From the NCBI GenBank assembly GCA_000469685.2, contig LS997564.1, positions 23,772,165 through 23,836,164 of the forward strand: a stretch of 64,000 bases of DNA. Direction: 5' to 3'. Under the pieces are notes generated by a model. The model worked only from the letters and a program-made list of their open reading frames with translations. It did no database searches and was not told where the DNA came from. Below are positions 41,664 through 51,286 of this stretch, piece by piece. This stretch comes from Haemonchus contortus (lineage: Eukaryota; Nematoda; Chromadorea; Rhabditida; Trichostrongylidae). Within the stretch, counting starts at the first letter, position 1; each line of letters starts with the position of its first letter. Position numbers and translations under genes: made by a program.

Positions 41664-41999
41664 TCAGCGTTCAAATCTAGAGAGTACAATCTGATTCTGA
41701 TAATCCAACATTACGCTGAGTGGCTCCATCGTAGATGAGCTGAACAAAGTCATTATAGTGCACGCAATATCGTGATTAGCCCAATAGCCCAACTGTTTGC
41801 ATATACAGAGCGCCCCAAAATTTTGGGCAAAAGTTGCAATTAAAAAGTTTAATCGAGCCATTGCATAGTATTTCAAGCTAAGGGTGACAATGAGATTTTT
41901 TGTGTTTGTAGTGGAACACTGATGATTGAAAAAGAAAGGGTAATGCCACGTCAGATGTATTATACTCCTGCATAAGCAATAAATAGAGCAACACTCCAA
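41664..41999 (-). CDS. Weak candidate: hydrophobic ORF, possible receptor fragment
   Basis: The 111-codon frame contains two hydrophobic, aromatic-rich stretches (NLIVTLSLKYYAMARLNFLI, ATFAQNFGALCICKQLGYWA). The composition recalls nematode serpentine receptors, but no diagnostic motif is present and the sequence is A/T-rich, so chance is possible. Confidence 0.25.
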   Translation of the reverse strand: MECCSIYCLCRSIIHLTWHYPFFFNHQCSTTNTKNLIVTLSLKYYAMARLNFLIATFAQNFGALCICKQLGYWANHDIACTIMTLFSSSTMEPLSVMLDYQNQIVLSRFER

Positions 42000-42594
42000 T
42001 GAACAAACACAACCTGTTACTGATTGATCTGATAAGGTATAACACAGTTTTCACAGAGTGGTAGCTCTTATTTCAGGAGTTATTCAATCATTGAAAAGTC
42101 ACAACATCAACTGGTAGCACAATCAAGCATAACGTCGAAGAGGAACTCCGTTTACCGGCGTGAAATGTCGCAGAAGTCCAAATCAGAGTCAGTTAGTAAA
42201 TCAAGGTCAGTTGGAATAGCAAAAGGACGAATTTCAAATGATTATTTTGTATAGAGCAGACGAACAGTAGATAAACTCACCCTCAGCAGCACATGCAAGT
42301 AACTATGTAATTATGTGATTGCAACAGCATCCTCTAGGCATGACTGTTAAACAACGAAAGTTGCTTTTCAATACTAATTGACTATCCACAGAGCCAGTAT
42401 TTACTAGAAAGACAAGAGTTTCAAGATGTTTCAATATTCGGAGTTTCTCTATACGCGCAGGTGTGGAGAGGATTCTGGAATCCCGAGTTCCGAGAGGAAA
42501 CGAACATCAGGGGCCCTAGAACTCAATGTTTAGCTTCTTAGCGAAAGTAGAAAAAAGGAATGGTTTGTATTATATCTTTTGATCGAAGAGGACC
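42000..42594. other. No gene seen
   Basis: No supported frames, element ends or splice chains. Confidence 0.45.
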
Positions 42595-44470
42595 CAGTAG
42601 ACTACACTGGCTCAGGGAAACGAGGGGAACGCTGGGAGAAACTCGAGGTGAATTCCGAGGAGACATGGAAGCTGGTTCTGGAACGATGAAGCCCAGCAAG
42701 TCGTGAGGAAAGCCGCCTACAAGCGGTGGAGCAGAAAACGCGAGATCCAAGAGACCTGGCTGCTTGCAAAACTTCCAAGAGACTCACAAAGGCTGTCGCA
42801 GCGAAAGCAAAGAGTGCGGAAATGAACGCCTTGAACGAGAAACTTGATGGCCGACAAGTAAAAAAGTTCGTGTTCAGACTGGCGGAAGCGCGGCACAAGG
42901 CTGCTCAAGACATCGGGGTGGTGAAGTCCGTTAAGAACACCTGCAATCCTAAGAAAACCTGATGAGGTCAGGCGTAGTTGGAAAAAATAATTGGACAGGC
43001 TCCTGAACGAAGAGCACCACTGAGAGAACAGCCTTCAATTAGAACGAAAGATGAAGGTTGGGAAGGCAACTAGTCTGGATGGAGTACCGATCGAGGCATG
43101 GAAGGCGCTTGGAGAGTACTAGATTAGGTGGCTCACCCGATTCCTGAACACTGTGACCACTGAAGGAAGAATCCCAGTTGCATGGAGGAGCACCATCATC
43201 CCCACATTCAAGCAGAAAGGGGATGCGATGAACTGCTCAACTACAGGGCGATCAGGCTGCCTGCTCACACAATGAAACTGTACAAGCGCTTAGTCGATTC
43301 GACATTGAAGGAAAGCATCCAGATCTCACGGGAGCAATTCGGCTTCACGCCAAAACGGCCTACAACGGATGTCATCTTCATAGCTAGACAAGTTATGGAG
43401 AAGTATCAAGAAAAGCGTAGATCTCGCTACCTAGCCTTCCTCGATCTGGAGAAGGCCTTTTACCGCGTCCTGCGACAGATCCTCTGGAGAGCGCTCCGAA
43501 AACGACACGCGCCAGAACACCTTATCTCCCTGGTAAAAGACCTAGGGTCTACGACAGCAATACGCACTTCACACGGCATGACCGAAGCAATAGACGTAAC
43601 GGTTGGGGTACATCAGGGATCAACTCTAATCCTGTTCCTCTTCCTACTCACACTGGATGTCATCACAAACGGACTGATGGATGAACCAGTGAAGACCCTC
43701 CTCTACGCTGATAACACCGCTCTGATAGCGGAGGCAGGGAAGAACCCCAGGACAAGCTGCAGGAATGGTAGAAAGTGTTGGCGGTTAATGTGCTACGGCT
43801 GAACATGAAAAAACCAAGTTTTCCTCAGCTCCGAGGAGTGCACGGAGTCAATTGTAGACGGTCTCGGGGAAGTCTCAGGACAAAGAGTACAGGACTTTCG
43901 ATACCTGAAGAGTGATCTAGCCATTGATAGCGTGGATCAGGTCGTAATATGCCATGTAAACGCGGCATGGATGAAGTGGAAGGTATCCTTTGCGCCGATA
44001 GGTGCTTCAGAGCACTCAAAGGAATGGTGTACAGGACAGCGGTGAGGCCCGCGATAATCTGCGGCAGTGAGTGGTGGCCCATGAATAGAAATCATGAGAG
44101 ATAGCTTCACTCTGCTGAGATCAGGATGCTCAGATGGGCCTGTGGTTGGACGCGGCTGCACCGGATTAGAAACGAAGACGTCAGAGCGGTCATGCATGCA
44201 GCTCCTGTTCAGCTTAAGATGACAAAGCAGCGTCTACGATGGTACGGACACGTGCTGAGAAGACCACCGAATCATCCGATAATGGAGGCAATGGAGTTTA
44301 AGGCTCAAGGGGAGCGACCACGAGGAGCTTCAAAGGAGAGGTGGCGGGACGTGATCACGAAGAACCTCACTGAAACTAAAGTAAGGGCAGAAGATGTCAT
44401 AGATAGAAGGCAGTGGAGACGAGTGACAAGAATAGCAGACCCTGCGACCGCGCTTGATTAAAGTCAGGTC
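42595..44470 (+). pseudogene. RTE-like non-LTR retrotransposon, second family (5'-truncated)
   Basis: Starts mid-ORF. The linker is KAAYKRWSRKRDPRDLAACK...FVFRLAEARHKAAQDIGVVK (42680-42962). A gap with stops follows, then RT 43182-43802: AHTMKLYKRLVDSTLKESIQ, ISREQFGFTPKRPTTDVIFI, YLAFLDLEKAFYRV (first Asp kept) and LLYADNTALIAEA, in which the second Asp of YADD is Asn. The C-terminal frame 44126-44461 has LRWYGHVLRRPPNHPIMEAM and ends PATALD. Inactive. Same family as 61667-63851. Confidence 0.87.
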
Positions 44471-44499
44471 TACACTGAACATCCTGCTAGATTCTATCA

Positions 44500-44960
44500 T
44501 TGTTCTTATGACAATACGATTCTGATTGGAAATCGAATGGGGTGCAAATCTCTCAGACGTGTATTTCTTAACGCCCGAAACCTTTTTCCTTCATCCGTCA
44601 AGGAAAATGTCGTATGATTAGTGAAAATCTGGTCTCCCACAATACCCTTACCATGGTATCTGACACACGAAGCGTCACAATTGCCGCTGCTCCAAGCCAC
44701 CATTGCATATCCGACAAAATGGTGTCTCCGTCCACTTATTTTGCTCTCCAAGACCCCCTTGAAAGCTTCGTTCGAAGAATCGTCTGGCCAATTTGGAGAG
44801 CAGATTCCAGACCAGCATCCGAAGACACTCCTAGCAGTACGAGTTGCATTTCGCATGATGCCTTCACTTGTCAATTGTCTTCAGATCAGAACCCTCAATG
44901 TCTTCGAAGATTTCACCAGAATAGGGATTTGATGCTCGGAATTCTCGTACTTCTCTTCGC
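44500..44960 (-). repeat. Solo fragment of the inverted-repeat family
   Basis: The minus strand includes GAATCTGCTCTCCAAATTGGCCAGACGATTCTTCGAACGAAGC, parallel to AAATCTGCATTCAAAATCTGCCGAACGATTCTCTGAACGAAG at 51365-51405 and to ATCTGTGTTCCAAATCTGCT at 18745. The overlapping 122-codon frames on both strands are repeat-derived. Confidence 0.6.
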
Positions 44961-45044
44961 GGATGTCGTTTTTCGGCCTTAGTTCGTACGGAGTAAGAAT
45001 TATTAACCTATAAAATCACTTCTTTCTGTTCTTCCTTATACATA

Positions 45045-45245
45045 TCACCTGTCGTCCCACTGTTCATCGATTGCCTCTAGTGGGTAGTCGTAACATCTCC
45101 ATTTTCCCTGCTGCGTGCAAGAGCAGTGCAGTGAATCGTTCTCGCTCGAGGGATGCGGAGCATAGCATTCCTTGCGTCCGATACTTTCGACTAGAAGTCT
45201 AACCTTGAGCTGGTGGCCGTCCTAGCGCTCACTTGACCTTCTGAA
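45045..45245 (-). pseudogene. RTE 3'-end fragment
   Basis: The minus strand matches the RTE terminus (GAGAACGATTCACTGCAC..., ...GATGAACAGTGGGACGACAGG), as at 10460-10602 and 30604-30700. Confidence 0.75.
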
Positions 45246-45287
45246 GTATTTGATCAGTGACCGCCCAAGCCCAAGGGTAGTCATAAT

Positions 45288-45490
45288 ACAGTAAAGATAA
45301 GTCCTGTTCAAGCCTCTCAAGATTGAATACTTTATATGACCAACGTTTCGACTGCTTCGCCTTCGTCAGGGCCTGAAACAGTGCAAAGCATATGTGGCTT
45401 GCTCGCCCAAACGCCTTAACAAAAACTCCCAGAAAAATTTCAAGTAGACCTGCAAACCCCCGAAGGTATTGATCGAATGAGGCATGGATT
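45288..45490 (-). repeat. PLE terminal repeat (copy 1) with hammerhead-like core
   Basis: Shares ACAGTAAAGATAAG, TTGAATACTTTAT and CAAACCCCCGAAGG with 46820-47030 and, inverted, with 48440-48653. The minus strand holds CTGACGA (45369-45363), a short stem, GAAAC (45349-45345) and GTTGGTC. Confidence 0.85.
45330..45385 (-). ncRNA. Candidate hammerhead ribozyme motif, copy 1
   Basis: Order on the minus strand: CTGACGA, AGGCGAAGCAGTC, GAAAC, GTTGGTC. CTGANGA and GAAA are the two conserved core boxes of hammerheads, and PLE terminal repeats are known to carry minimal hammerheads. AC-GTTG-GT can form the short stem III with C as the cleavage base. Stem II here has a mismatch, and stem I pairing is not convincing by eye. 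Confidence 0.45.
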
Positions 45491-45499
45491 GGATGAGCC

Positions 45500-45814
45500 T
45501 GCATGGAATAAAACCCGATGAGCTCCTAGCAGGGTATACATCCTTGATCCAGCCAGCCCAGTTAGATGTTCTCTAACCAGTACGCACAGAGGGCGACCTG
45601 TTTCTCCTATGTACTCGCATCCACAGCTTTGGCAAGGCATGAAGTAAACCACTCCCACCTTCATGCAGTCACCCACTTTGCCCTGAAGGCATACCACACA
45701 GTCAGATGTGTCGCATACAGTATCGTAGAGTCGACCACGAACGAGAAGCTTCCGAAGGGTGTTTGGAGGTATTTCCACAATCCGTATATCGTCTCGAAGA
45801 CCACACCGATGCAC
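45500..45814 (-). pseudogene. PLE GIY-YIG endonuclease (copy 1)
   Basis: Frame 45814-45440: CxxC-type linker (DTVCDTSDCVVCLQGKVGDC), then GVVYFMPCQSCGCEYIGETG (the GIY and YIG equivalents) and RPLCVLVREHLTGLAGSRMY with the catalytic Arg region. The C-terminal Glu/Asn part is lost after FHAGSS. It would nick target DNA in an intact PLE. Confidence 0.82.
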
Positions 45815-45829
45815 GTTGTGATTGCCTTA

Positions 45830-46819
45830 TCAAGTACTTGTGGAAGAACCACCTTTGTCGCTAATTGACAATCGAATTTTACCCGCCTTTACGTAATCGC
45901 GTAATTCCTTGAACCCACGTTTTTGTGATGCGGAGAGGTTTGAGATGGATCGTTTCTCGGCATGCTGCCGAACCACTCTAAAGACCGAGGTAACAAACAG
46001 CTGGGACTTTGTGTCCATTGCAACATCGGCCTCCTGGGGCTTATAGAAACTGGAGGGAAAGGGTAGAGCAGGGAAATTCCTTGCCGTATCCACAGCACCT
46101 TCTTCTCTCCGCATTGCGTTAGCTCTATATCGGAGTCGCTCATGAAGGGTTTGCAAGTACCCTACAATTTTACGAGAAATATTTGGAGTTATTGACTGTA
46201 CAGGAGCGAAACTTGGACCCAGTTCTAGTAAGGAACGCGCATCATTGGAGAGAGTGATGTCGCCTAAAACCGTGACTCGCGATTTTGGTAATGCGTCCGT
46301 ATTACGAGAGCCGTCGGGGTCGGTGTCAACAAGGTTACTAGTACGCACGCCTCGTGATCTACAATACCGTTGTTGGACCGCTAGTCTATCGAACTTTTTC
46401 TGTAGTTTTGTCTTAGCCCTAGAGCGAACATAATCACAAGTGCTTTTTGACTCACCCACTATTTCCTCCCAAAGGCGATCCGGCACGAAACGTTCACAGT
46501 GCTTTTCCTTAACAATACATTTGTTTAAACACGAATACAAATAATCACGTTTCGATTTCAATGCCGTTTTGAGAATTTGACGTTCGATTGCACGTAGTTG
46601 TTGAGAGTTCTTTGGGAGACCGCATAGCTCATCCAACCGCTTGTTTTTGATGAAGTTCGGCGTAATGCGGTGATGAAGACAGCGGCTCAGGAAGTGGGTG
46701 GTCTGTCTCACAGCGACAATCATTTGTCGCAAAGACAGCACTTCTTTCACAAGTCGAAAATATTCGGCTGGTTCTCGTCTTAAAATAGTCCATGATCGAC
46801 TTTCTTGCAATCTTGGCAT
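45830..46819 (-). pseudogene. PLE N-terminal (pre-RT) ORF
   Basis: This 329-codon frame contains an N-terminal charged region and LGPSFAPVQSITPNISRKIV, then FKELRDYVKAGKIRLSISDK followed by GGS. That last string corresponds to the (A)DKGG motif that immediately precedes the RT palm in PLEs. It then joins directly to GIY-YIG sequence, so about 350-450 residues of RT were deleted at about 45820. Confidence 0.78.
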
Positions 46820-47030
46820 GATATACAGTAAAGATAAGCCCTGTTCAGGTCTCTCAAGATTGAATACTTTATGTGGCCAACGTTTCGGCTCCTTCGCCTT
46901 CGTCAGGGTCTGAAACAGTGCAAAGCATATGTGGCTTGCTCGCCCAAACGCCTTAACAAAAACTCCCAGAAAAATTTCAAGTAGACCTGCAAACCCCCGA
47001 AGGTATTGATCGAATGAGGCATGGATTGCT
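46820..47030 (-). repeat. PLE terminal repeat (copy 2) with hammerhead-like core
   Basis: Like 45288-45490. The minus strand reads CTGACGA (46906-46900), AGGCGAAGGAGCC, GAAAC and GTTGGCC. Here stem II GGC/GCC pairs fully. Confidence 0.85.
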
Positions 47031-47784
47031 CATCTTGAAGTCGGCCGCTAAGACAGGAGGACGACCACCCTCGCACTGACTGATGTTTAAAGTAACTAGT
47101 AATACCTCCCACTGACCTCATCGTAGATCCAAGGTTACAGAGATCAAGGAAGGGTGCGAGTTCACGGGCTATGGCTACGCACTCCTCCTTCCTGTTCATG
47201 AGGGGTTCTTTTGCGGTAATCCAAAGCGCTTCCGGGGTCTTGCGCGCCGCGATTTCAGGTTCATGCGCCAGTATGGACACGAAAACGTCAAAGGATGAAC
47301 CTGCATGGAATAAAACCCGATGAGCTCCTAGCGGGGTATGCATCCTTGATCCAGCCAGCCCAGTTAAATGTTCTTTAACACGCACGCACAGAGGGCGACT
47401 TGTTTCTCCCATGTACTCGCATCCACAGCTCTGGCAACGTATGGAGTGAGCCACTCCCACCTTCATGCAGTCACCCACTTTGCCATGAGGGCATACCACA
47501 CAGTCAGATGTGTCGCATACAGTATCGTAGAGTCGACCACGAACGAGAAGCTTCCGAAGGGTGTTTGGAGGTATTTCCACAATCCGTGTATCGTCTTGAA
47601 GACCACACCGACGCACAATTGATCGAATAGATCTACTTACTTCCTTAGAAATGAAAGGCAGACAAAAAGCCGCCTTGTCAGATTGTGATCTTTCTCGGAC
47701 TGTCGGTGTAGGAAAATACCTCCGTCGTGTTGAACCAGAGCATGGATATCCGTTCAACGAGGCAATGCTCTGGGCGAGACGCAA
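46903..47784 (-). pseudogene. PLE GIY-YIG endonuclease (copy 2, most complete)
   Basis: This 293-codon frame has the linker CxxC (CDTSDCVVCPHGKVGDC), GVAHSIRCQSCGCEYMGETS (the first Tyr is His), RPLCVRVKEHLTGLAGSRMH, then SILAHEPEIAARKTPEALWI and EPLMNRKEE, retaining the later Glu and Asn regions. The frame opens with spacer sequence of the palindrome, so the start is artificial. The 3' end reads into the terminal repeat. Confidence 0.82.
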
Positions 47785-47817
47785 AGAAGATCACAATCTG
47801 ACAAGGCGGCTTTTTGT

Positions 47818-48258
47818 TTGCCTTCCATTTCCGAGGAAGTAAGTAGATCTATTCGATCAATTGCGCGTCCATGTGGTCTTCAAGACGATATACGGATTGT
47901 GGAAATACCTCCGAACACCCTTCGGAAGCTTCTCGTTCGTAGTCGACTCTACGATACTGTATGCGACAGTTCTGACTGTGCGGTATGCCCTCATGGCAAA
48001 GTGGGTGACTGCATGAAGGTGGGAGTGGTTTACTCCATACGTTGCCAAAGCTGTGGATGCGAGTACATAGGAGAAACAAGTCGCCCTCTGTGCGTGCGGG
48101 TTAAAGAACATCTAACTAGGCTGGCTGGATCAAGGATGCATACCCCGCTAGGAGCTCGTCTGGTTTTATTCCATGCAGGTTCATCCTTTGACGTTTCCGT
48201 GTCCATACTGGCGCATGAACCTGAAATCGCGGCGCGCAAGACCCTGGAAGCGCTTTGA
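47818..48258 (+). pseudogene. PLE GIY-YIG endonuclease (inverted copy)
   Basis: Mirror of the previous domain. GVVYSIRCQSCGCEYIGETS keeps the canonical Tyr. It ends at TGA (48258) where sister copies read Trp (EALWI), so the C-terminus is cut. Confidence 0.82.
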
Positions 48259-48439
48259 ATTACCGCAAAAGAACCCCTCATGAACAGGAAGGAGGAGTGC
48301 GTAGCCATAACCCGTAAACTCGCACCCTTCCTTGATCTCTGTAACCTTTGATCTACGATGAGGTCAGTGGGAGGTATTACTAGTTACTTTAAGCATCATG
48401 CAGTGCGAGGGTAGTCGTCCTAGCGGCGAACTTCAAGAT

Positions 48440-48653
48440 GAGCAATCCATGCCTCATTCGATCAATACCTTCGGGGGTTTGCAGGTCTACTTGAAATTTT
48501 TCTTGGAGTTTCTGTTAAGGCGTTTCGGCGAGCAAGCCACATATGCATTGCACTGTTTCAGGCCCTGACGAAGGCGAAGCAGCCGAAACGTTGGTCATAT
48601 AAAGTATTCAACCGTGAGAGGCTTGAACAGGACTTATCTCTACTGTATATCAT
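48440..48653 (+). repeat. PLE terminal repeat (inverted copy) with hammerhead-like core
   Basis: CTGACGA at 48565-48571, then AGGCGAAGCAGCC, GAAACG and TTGGTCATAT. Stem II GGC/GCC is intact, with one extra A. Confidence 0.82.
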
Positions 48654-48689
48654 GCCAAGATTGCAAGAAAGTCGATCATGGACTATTTT

Positions 48690-48959
48690 GGTAGTCATAA
48701 TATAATATCGCACAACGTGCTCAGATCACCCAATTCTTTTTGTGAGCAACAGCGCCCATTACTTCGTTGCCGAGAGGAGAGGCTGGTATCGGACAACACT
48801 GCAAGACTTATGCGAATCGTATTTTCAGTAAATCCAAGAGATCACGGCATCCAAGGAGTATATCGAGCAGGAGCGAAAGAGAAGAACGGTATGAAAATGT
48901 GAGTCTATAATACTTTGTTTGTATGCAGGACTCAAGAATTTTTATGTAACGCTCATAAA
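48690..48959. other. No gene seen
   Basis: Short stretch between PLE and mariner with one unsupported 74-codon frame. Confidence 0.4.
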
Positions 48960-48961
48960 TA

Positions 48962-50236
48962 TTAGGTCGTGAAGAAAGTTCTTGCGTTTTTTGACCCCCG
49001 GTTTTCAAATGCTCGCAGCGGTGTTATTTCTATTCGATTGTTTGCAACTTTGAATCATTCTAAAGCGCCATTCTTGCTCTATCAAAATATATAATCGGTT
49101 TTGTCGTGGAGTGATTCCTGAGGTTTTTTAGAAGGTCAAAATCAGCATGAACAAACGACAGATCCGAACGATTTTTCTTTTCTAATTTTAGGGCAAGAGT
49201 GTGACGGAAACGTCCAGGGATATCAACTATATCTTCGGTCCGTACGAAGAATCAACGTACAGCAAAGTGGTTTCAAAAATTTCGTACCGGCGATGAGAGC
49301 CTGGAAGATGATGAGAGTAGTGGGCGGCCATCGGCCGTTGACAACGAATAATTGAGAACGTTAGTGAAAGAGAATTCACGTATAACGCCGAAGGATATTG
49401 GCTCGAGAATGAATGTTTCCAGCAGGACAGTTAGCACCCTTATGCAGGAGATCGGGGAGTCGGAAAACTTGGTAAGTGGGTGCCGCATGAGTTGACTCAG
49501 CACACAGAAAGACCGCCGCTTCGAGCACGCCTCCGTATTGCTTCTGCGCAACAGGAACGATCCAATTTTAGGCTGTATTTTGACATGTGATGAGAAATGG
49601 ATTCTGTACGACAACCGGCGACGATCAGACCAGTGGCTGGACAAGGATCAAGCCCTACGGCATTTTCAAAAGCCGAAGCAGCATGGAAAGAAGGTCATGG
49701 TGCTGGTTTGGTGGTCTGCAGCCGGGCTCATCTACCATAAATTCATGGATCCGGGTGAAACCGTAACAGCCGAGAAGTACTGTCAAGAAATTGACGAAAT
49801 ACATAGAAAACTCCAGCTCAAGAGCCCGGCAGTGGTGAATAGGAGGGGGCCAATTCTACTCCACGATAGACTCGGCCCCACGTCGCACAACTTACCCTGG
49901 GAAAAATGATGGAGCCAGGCTATGAAAGTCTCTCGCATCCACCATATTCCCCAGACCTTGCCCCCACAGACTACCATTTCTTTGAGCATCTCGACTGCTT
50001 TTTCAAGGAGAAATGCTTCAAAACCCAACATGATGCTGCCGCTGCATTCGACGACTCCATCGTCCCTAGATCTCCGGACTTCTACGCGAATGATATAAAT
50101 AAACTTGTTTCTCGTTGGCAAAAGTGTGTCAATAGTAACGGTTGTTATTTAGATTGATGAAGTTCTGTTTAAGCCGAGATATGTGCATTTGAAGTTTGAG
50201 GCGCGAAAACGCAAGTACTTTCTTCACGACCTAATA
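48962..50236 (+). mobile_element. Mariner transposon, near full length
   Basis: 1275 bp. Ends TTAGGTCGTGAAGAAAGTTC and inverse ...TACTTTCTTCACGACCTAA, with TA on each side (48960-48961, 50237-50238). Size and layout are standard for mariner. The terminal TTAGGT...TTGCG resembles the HsMar1/cecropia-type group, to which a hookworm mariner has been reported to belong. That placement is from memory and unverified. Confidence 0.92.
49149..50157 (+). pseudogene. Mariner transposase (stops and frameshifts)
   Basis: Pieces in order: KWFQKFRTGDESLEDDESSG (HTH and linker), VKENSRITPKDIGSRMNVSS, then frame 49538-49909 with [20 protein letters not shown] (first Asp) and [32 protein letters not shown] holds the second Asp, where intact family members have HDNARPH. 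The last frame, 49906-50157, has LSHPPYSPDLAPTDYHFFEH (third Asp). A TAA near 49350 and shifts near 49460-49540 and 49905 break it. Confidence 0.88.
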
Positions 50237-50239
50237 TTT

Positions 50240-51286
50240 GCTTACCATGATGATTGAAATCGACGCTATCTTAAAGAGCAAAAGAATTAGTTAATGCATG
50301 AGTTAAAATGAGACTACAATGTCACCATGGCAATTAACAAGGGTGCAATTCCCTTGTGGATAAGGACGAAATCTCGAGTGGAACTTTTGCGAAATGCGAA
50401 AGCGAAGTTCGAAAGCGAACTTTTGTCGTTATTACGGCTCTAGCGTTCTTCATAAGGCTCGATCGCTATACGATTATTACTTCTGGCATGATTCTACTGT
50501 TAGTTCTTTTGTTCCTGTACTTCTTACTTGCTGCTGCATTCTGCTACATTCCTTCGCGCGCGGCGTCTCTCTTGCCGCGACGATTTCGTTCCCACTGCAC
50601 CACACCCTGTGGTAACAGAGGAGCTCATTAGGCCTATTCCATTCCATCTGAGTTCCGCCAAAGCTGTTTAGTAACGCGCAAGTTTCAGACTGCGTAACGA
50701 GGACGATCCAAACGGCATACGTGGTCAACGCACTCCATTCCCGAAAAGCCGTAGTGCGCGGGTGCTTCCTCGAAGTTTGTAGTGGCGTTTTCGGTCAATC
50801 ACTTTGTACTGACGTTAATCGCGCATTCCAAACCCACCTTGTGTCAGCTGAATATTTTTGTTAACAAAGAATGATGTGCTTCTCCCACAAGATTTTCAAC
50901 GGCCCACTGAAGAAGTGTGTGAATCATGAAGTGCGTACCTTGTGAACATGAATATTCTGACGTTAGTGTTGGACATTAGAAAAAAGTAAAATCACGGAGA
51001 AAGACTTTGACTTCAAAGCTTTCCTTGGAAAACATGGGAGGACACAGAGGGCGCAGCAGCGATATGGTATAGCCCACAAGGTTCACATACATGCTTTTCA
51101 CACCTCACTTATAATAGAAGCGGGGTCCACGAGGCCATCTGTTGAACAACAGATCAGTTTCGAAATATTAATAGAGTCAAGATGAGATCTCCGACAGCTC
51201 ATGATAGATGATAAAAACAACAATCACGAATTAATCAGAAGAATTCGCATTATCTATTTGAAAAAATTCAGTAAGCCTTACACTCT
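50240..51286. other. No gene seen
   Basis: A plus-strand frame at 50356-50631 has one hydrophobic stretch (GMILLLVLLFLYFLLAAAFC) but no splice support. The remainder shows no repeats or domains I recognise. Confidence 0.35.

Larger units (their letters stand above)
46782..48689. repeat. Large PLE palindrome (about 0.9-kb arms)
   Basis: The left arm 46782-47692 and right arm 47788-48689 are imperfect inverse copies, each covering the start of the PLE ORF (ATGATATACAGT...), the terminal repeat and the GIY-YIG region. The 95-bp spacer encodes part of the domain linker (SLNGYPCSGSTRRRYFPTPT). Differences are scattered point changes. Confidence 0.9.
45270..48690 (-). mobile_element. Penelope-like element cluster, tandem plus inverted copies
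   Basis: Minus-strand order from the right: partial copy with GIY-YIG domain (47784-47040), terminal repeat (47030-46820), N-terminal ORF (46819-45830), GIY-YIG domain (45814-45500), terminal repeat (45490-45288). The shared terminal repeat between partial tandem copies is the typical PLE layout. A third partial copy lies inverted at 47818-48660. No reverse transcriptase is left in any copy. Confidence 0.85.

Noticed and set aside
44506..44982. Overlapping 122-codon ORFs on both strands
   Set aside because: Same sequence family as the arms of the elements at 18663 and 51287, so repeat-derived.
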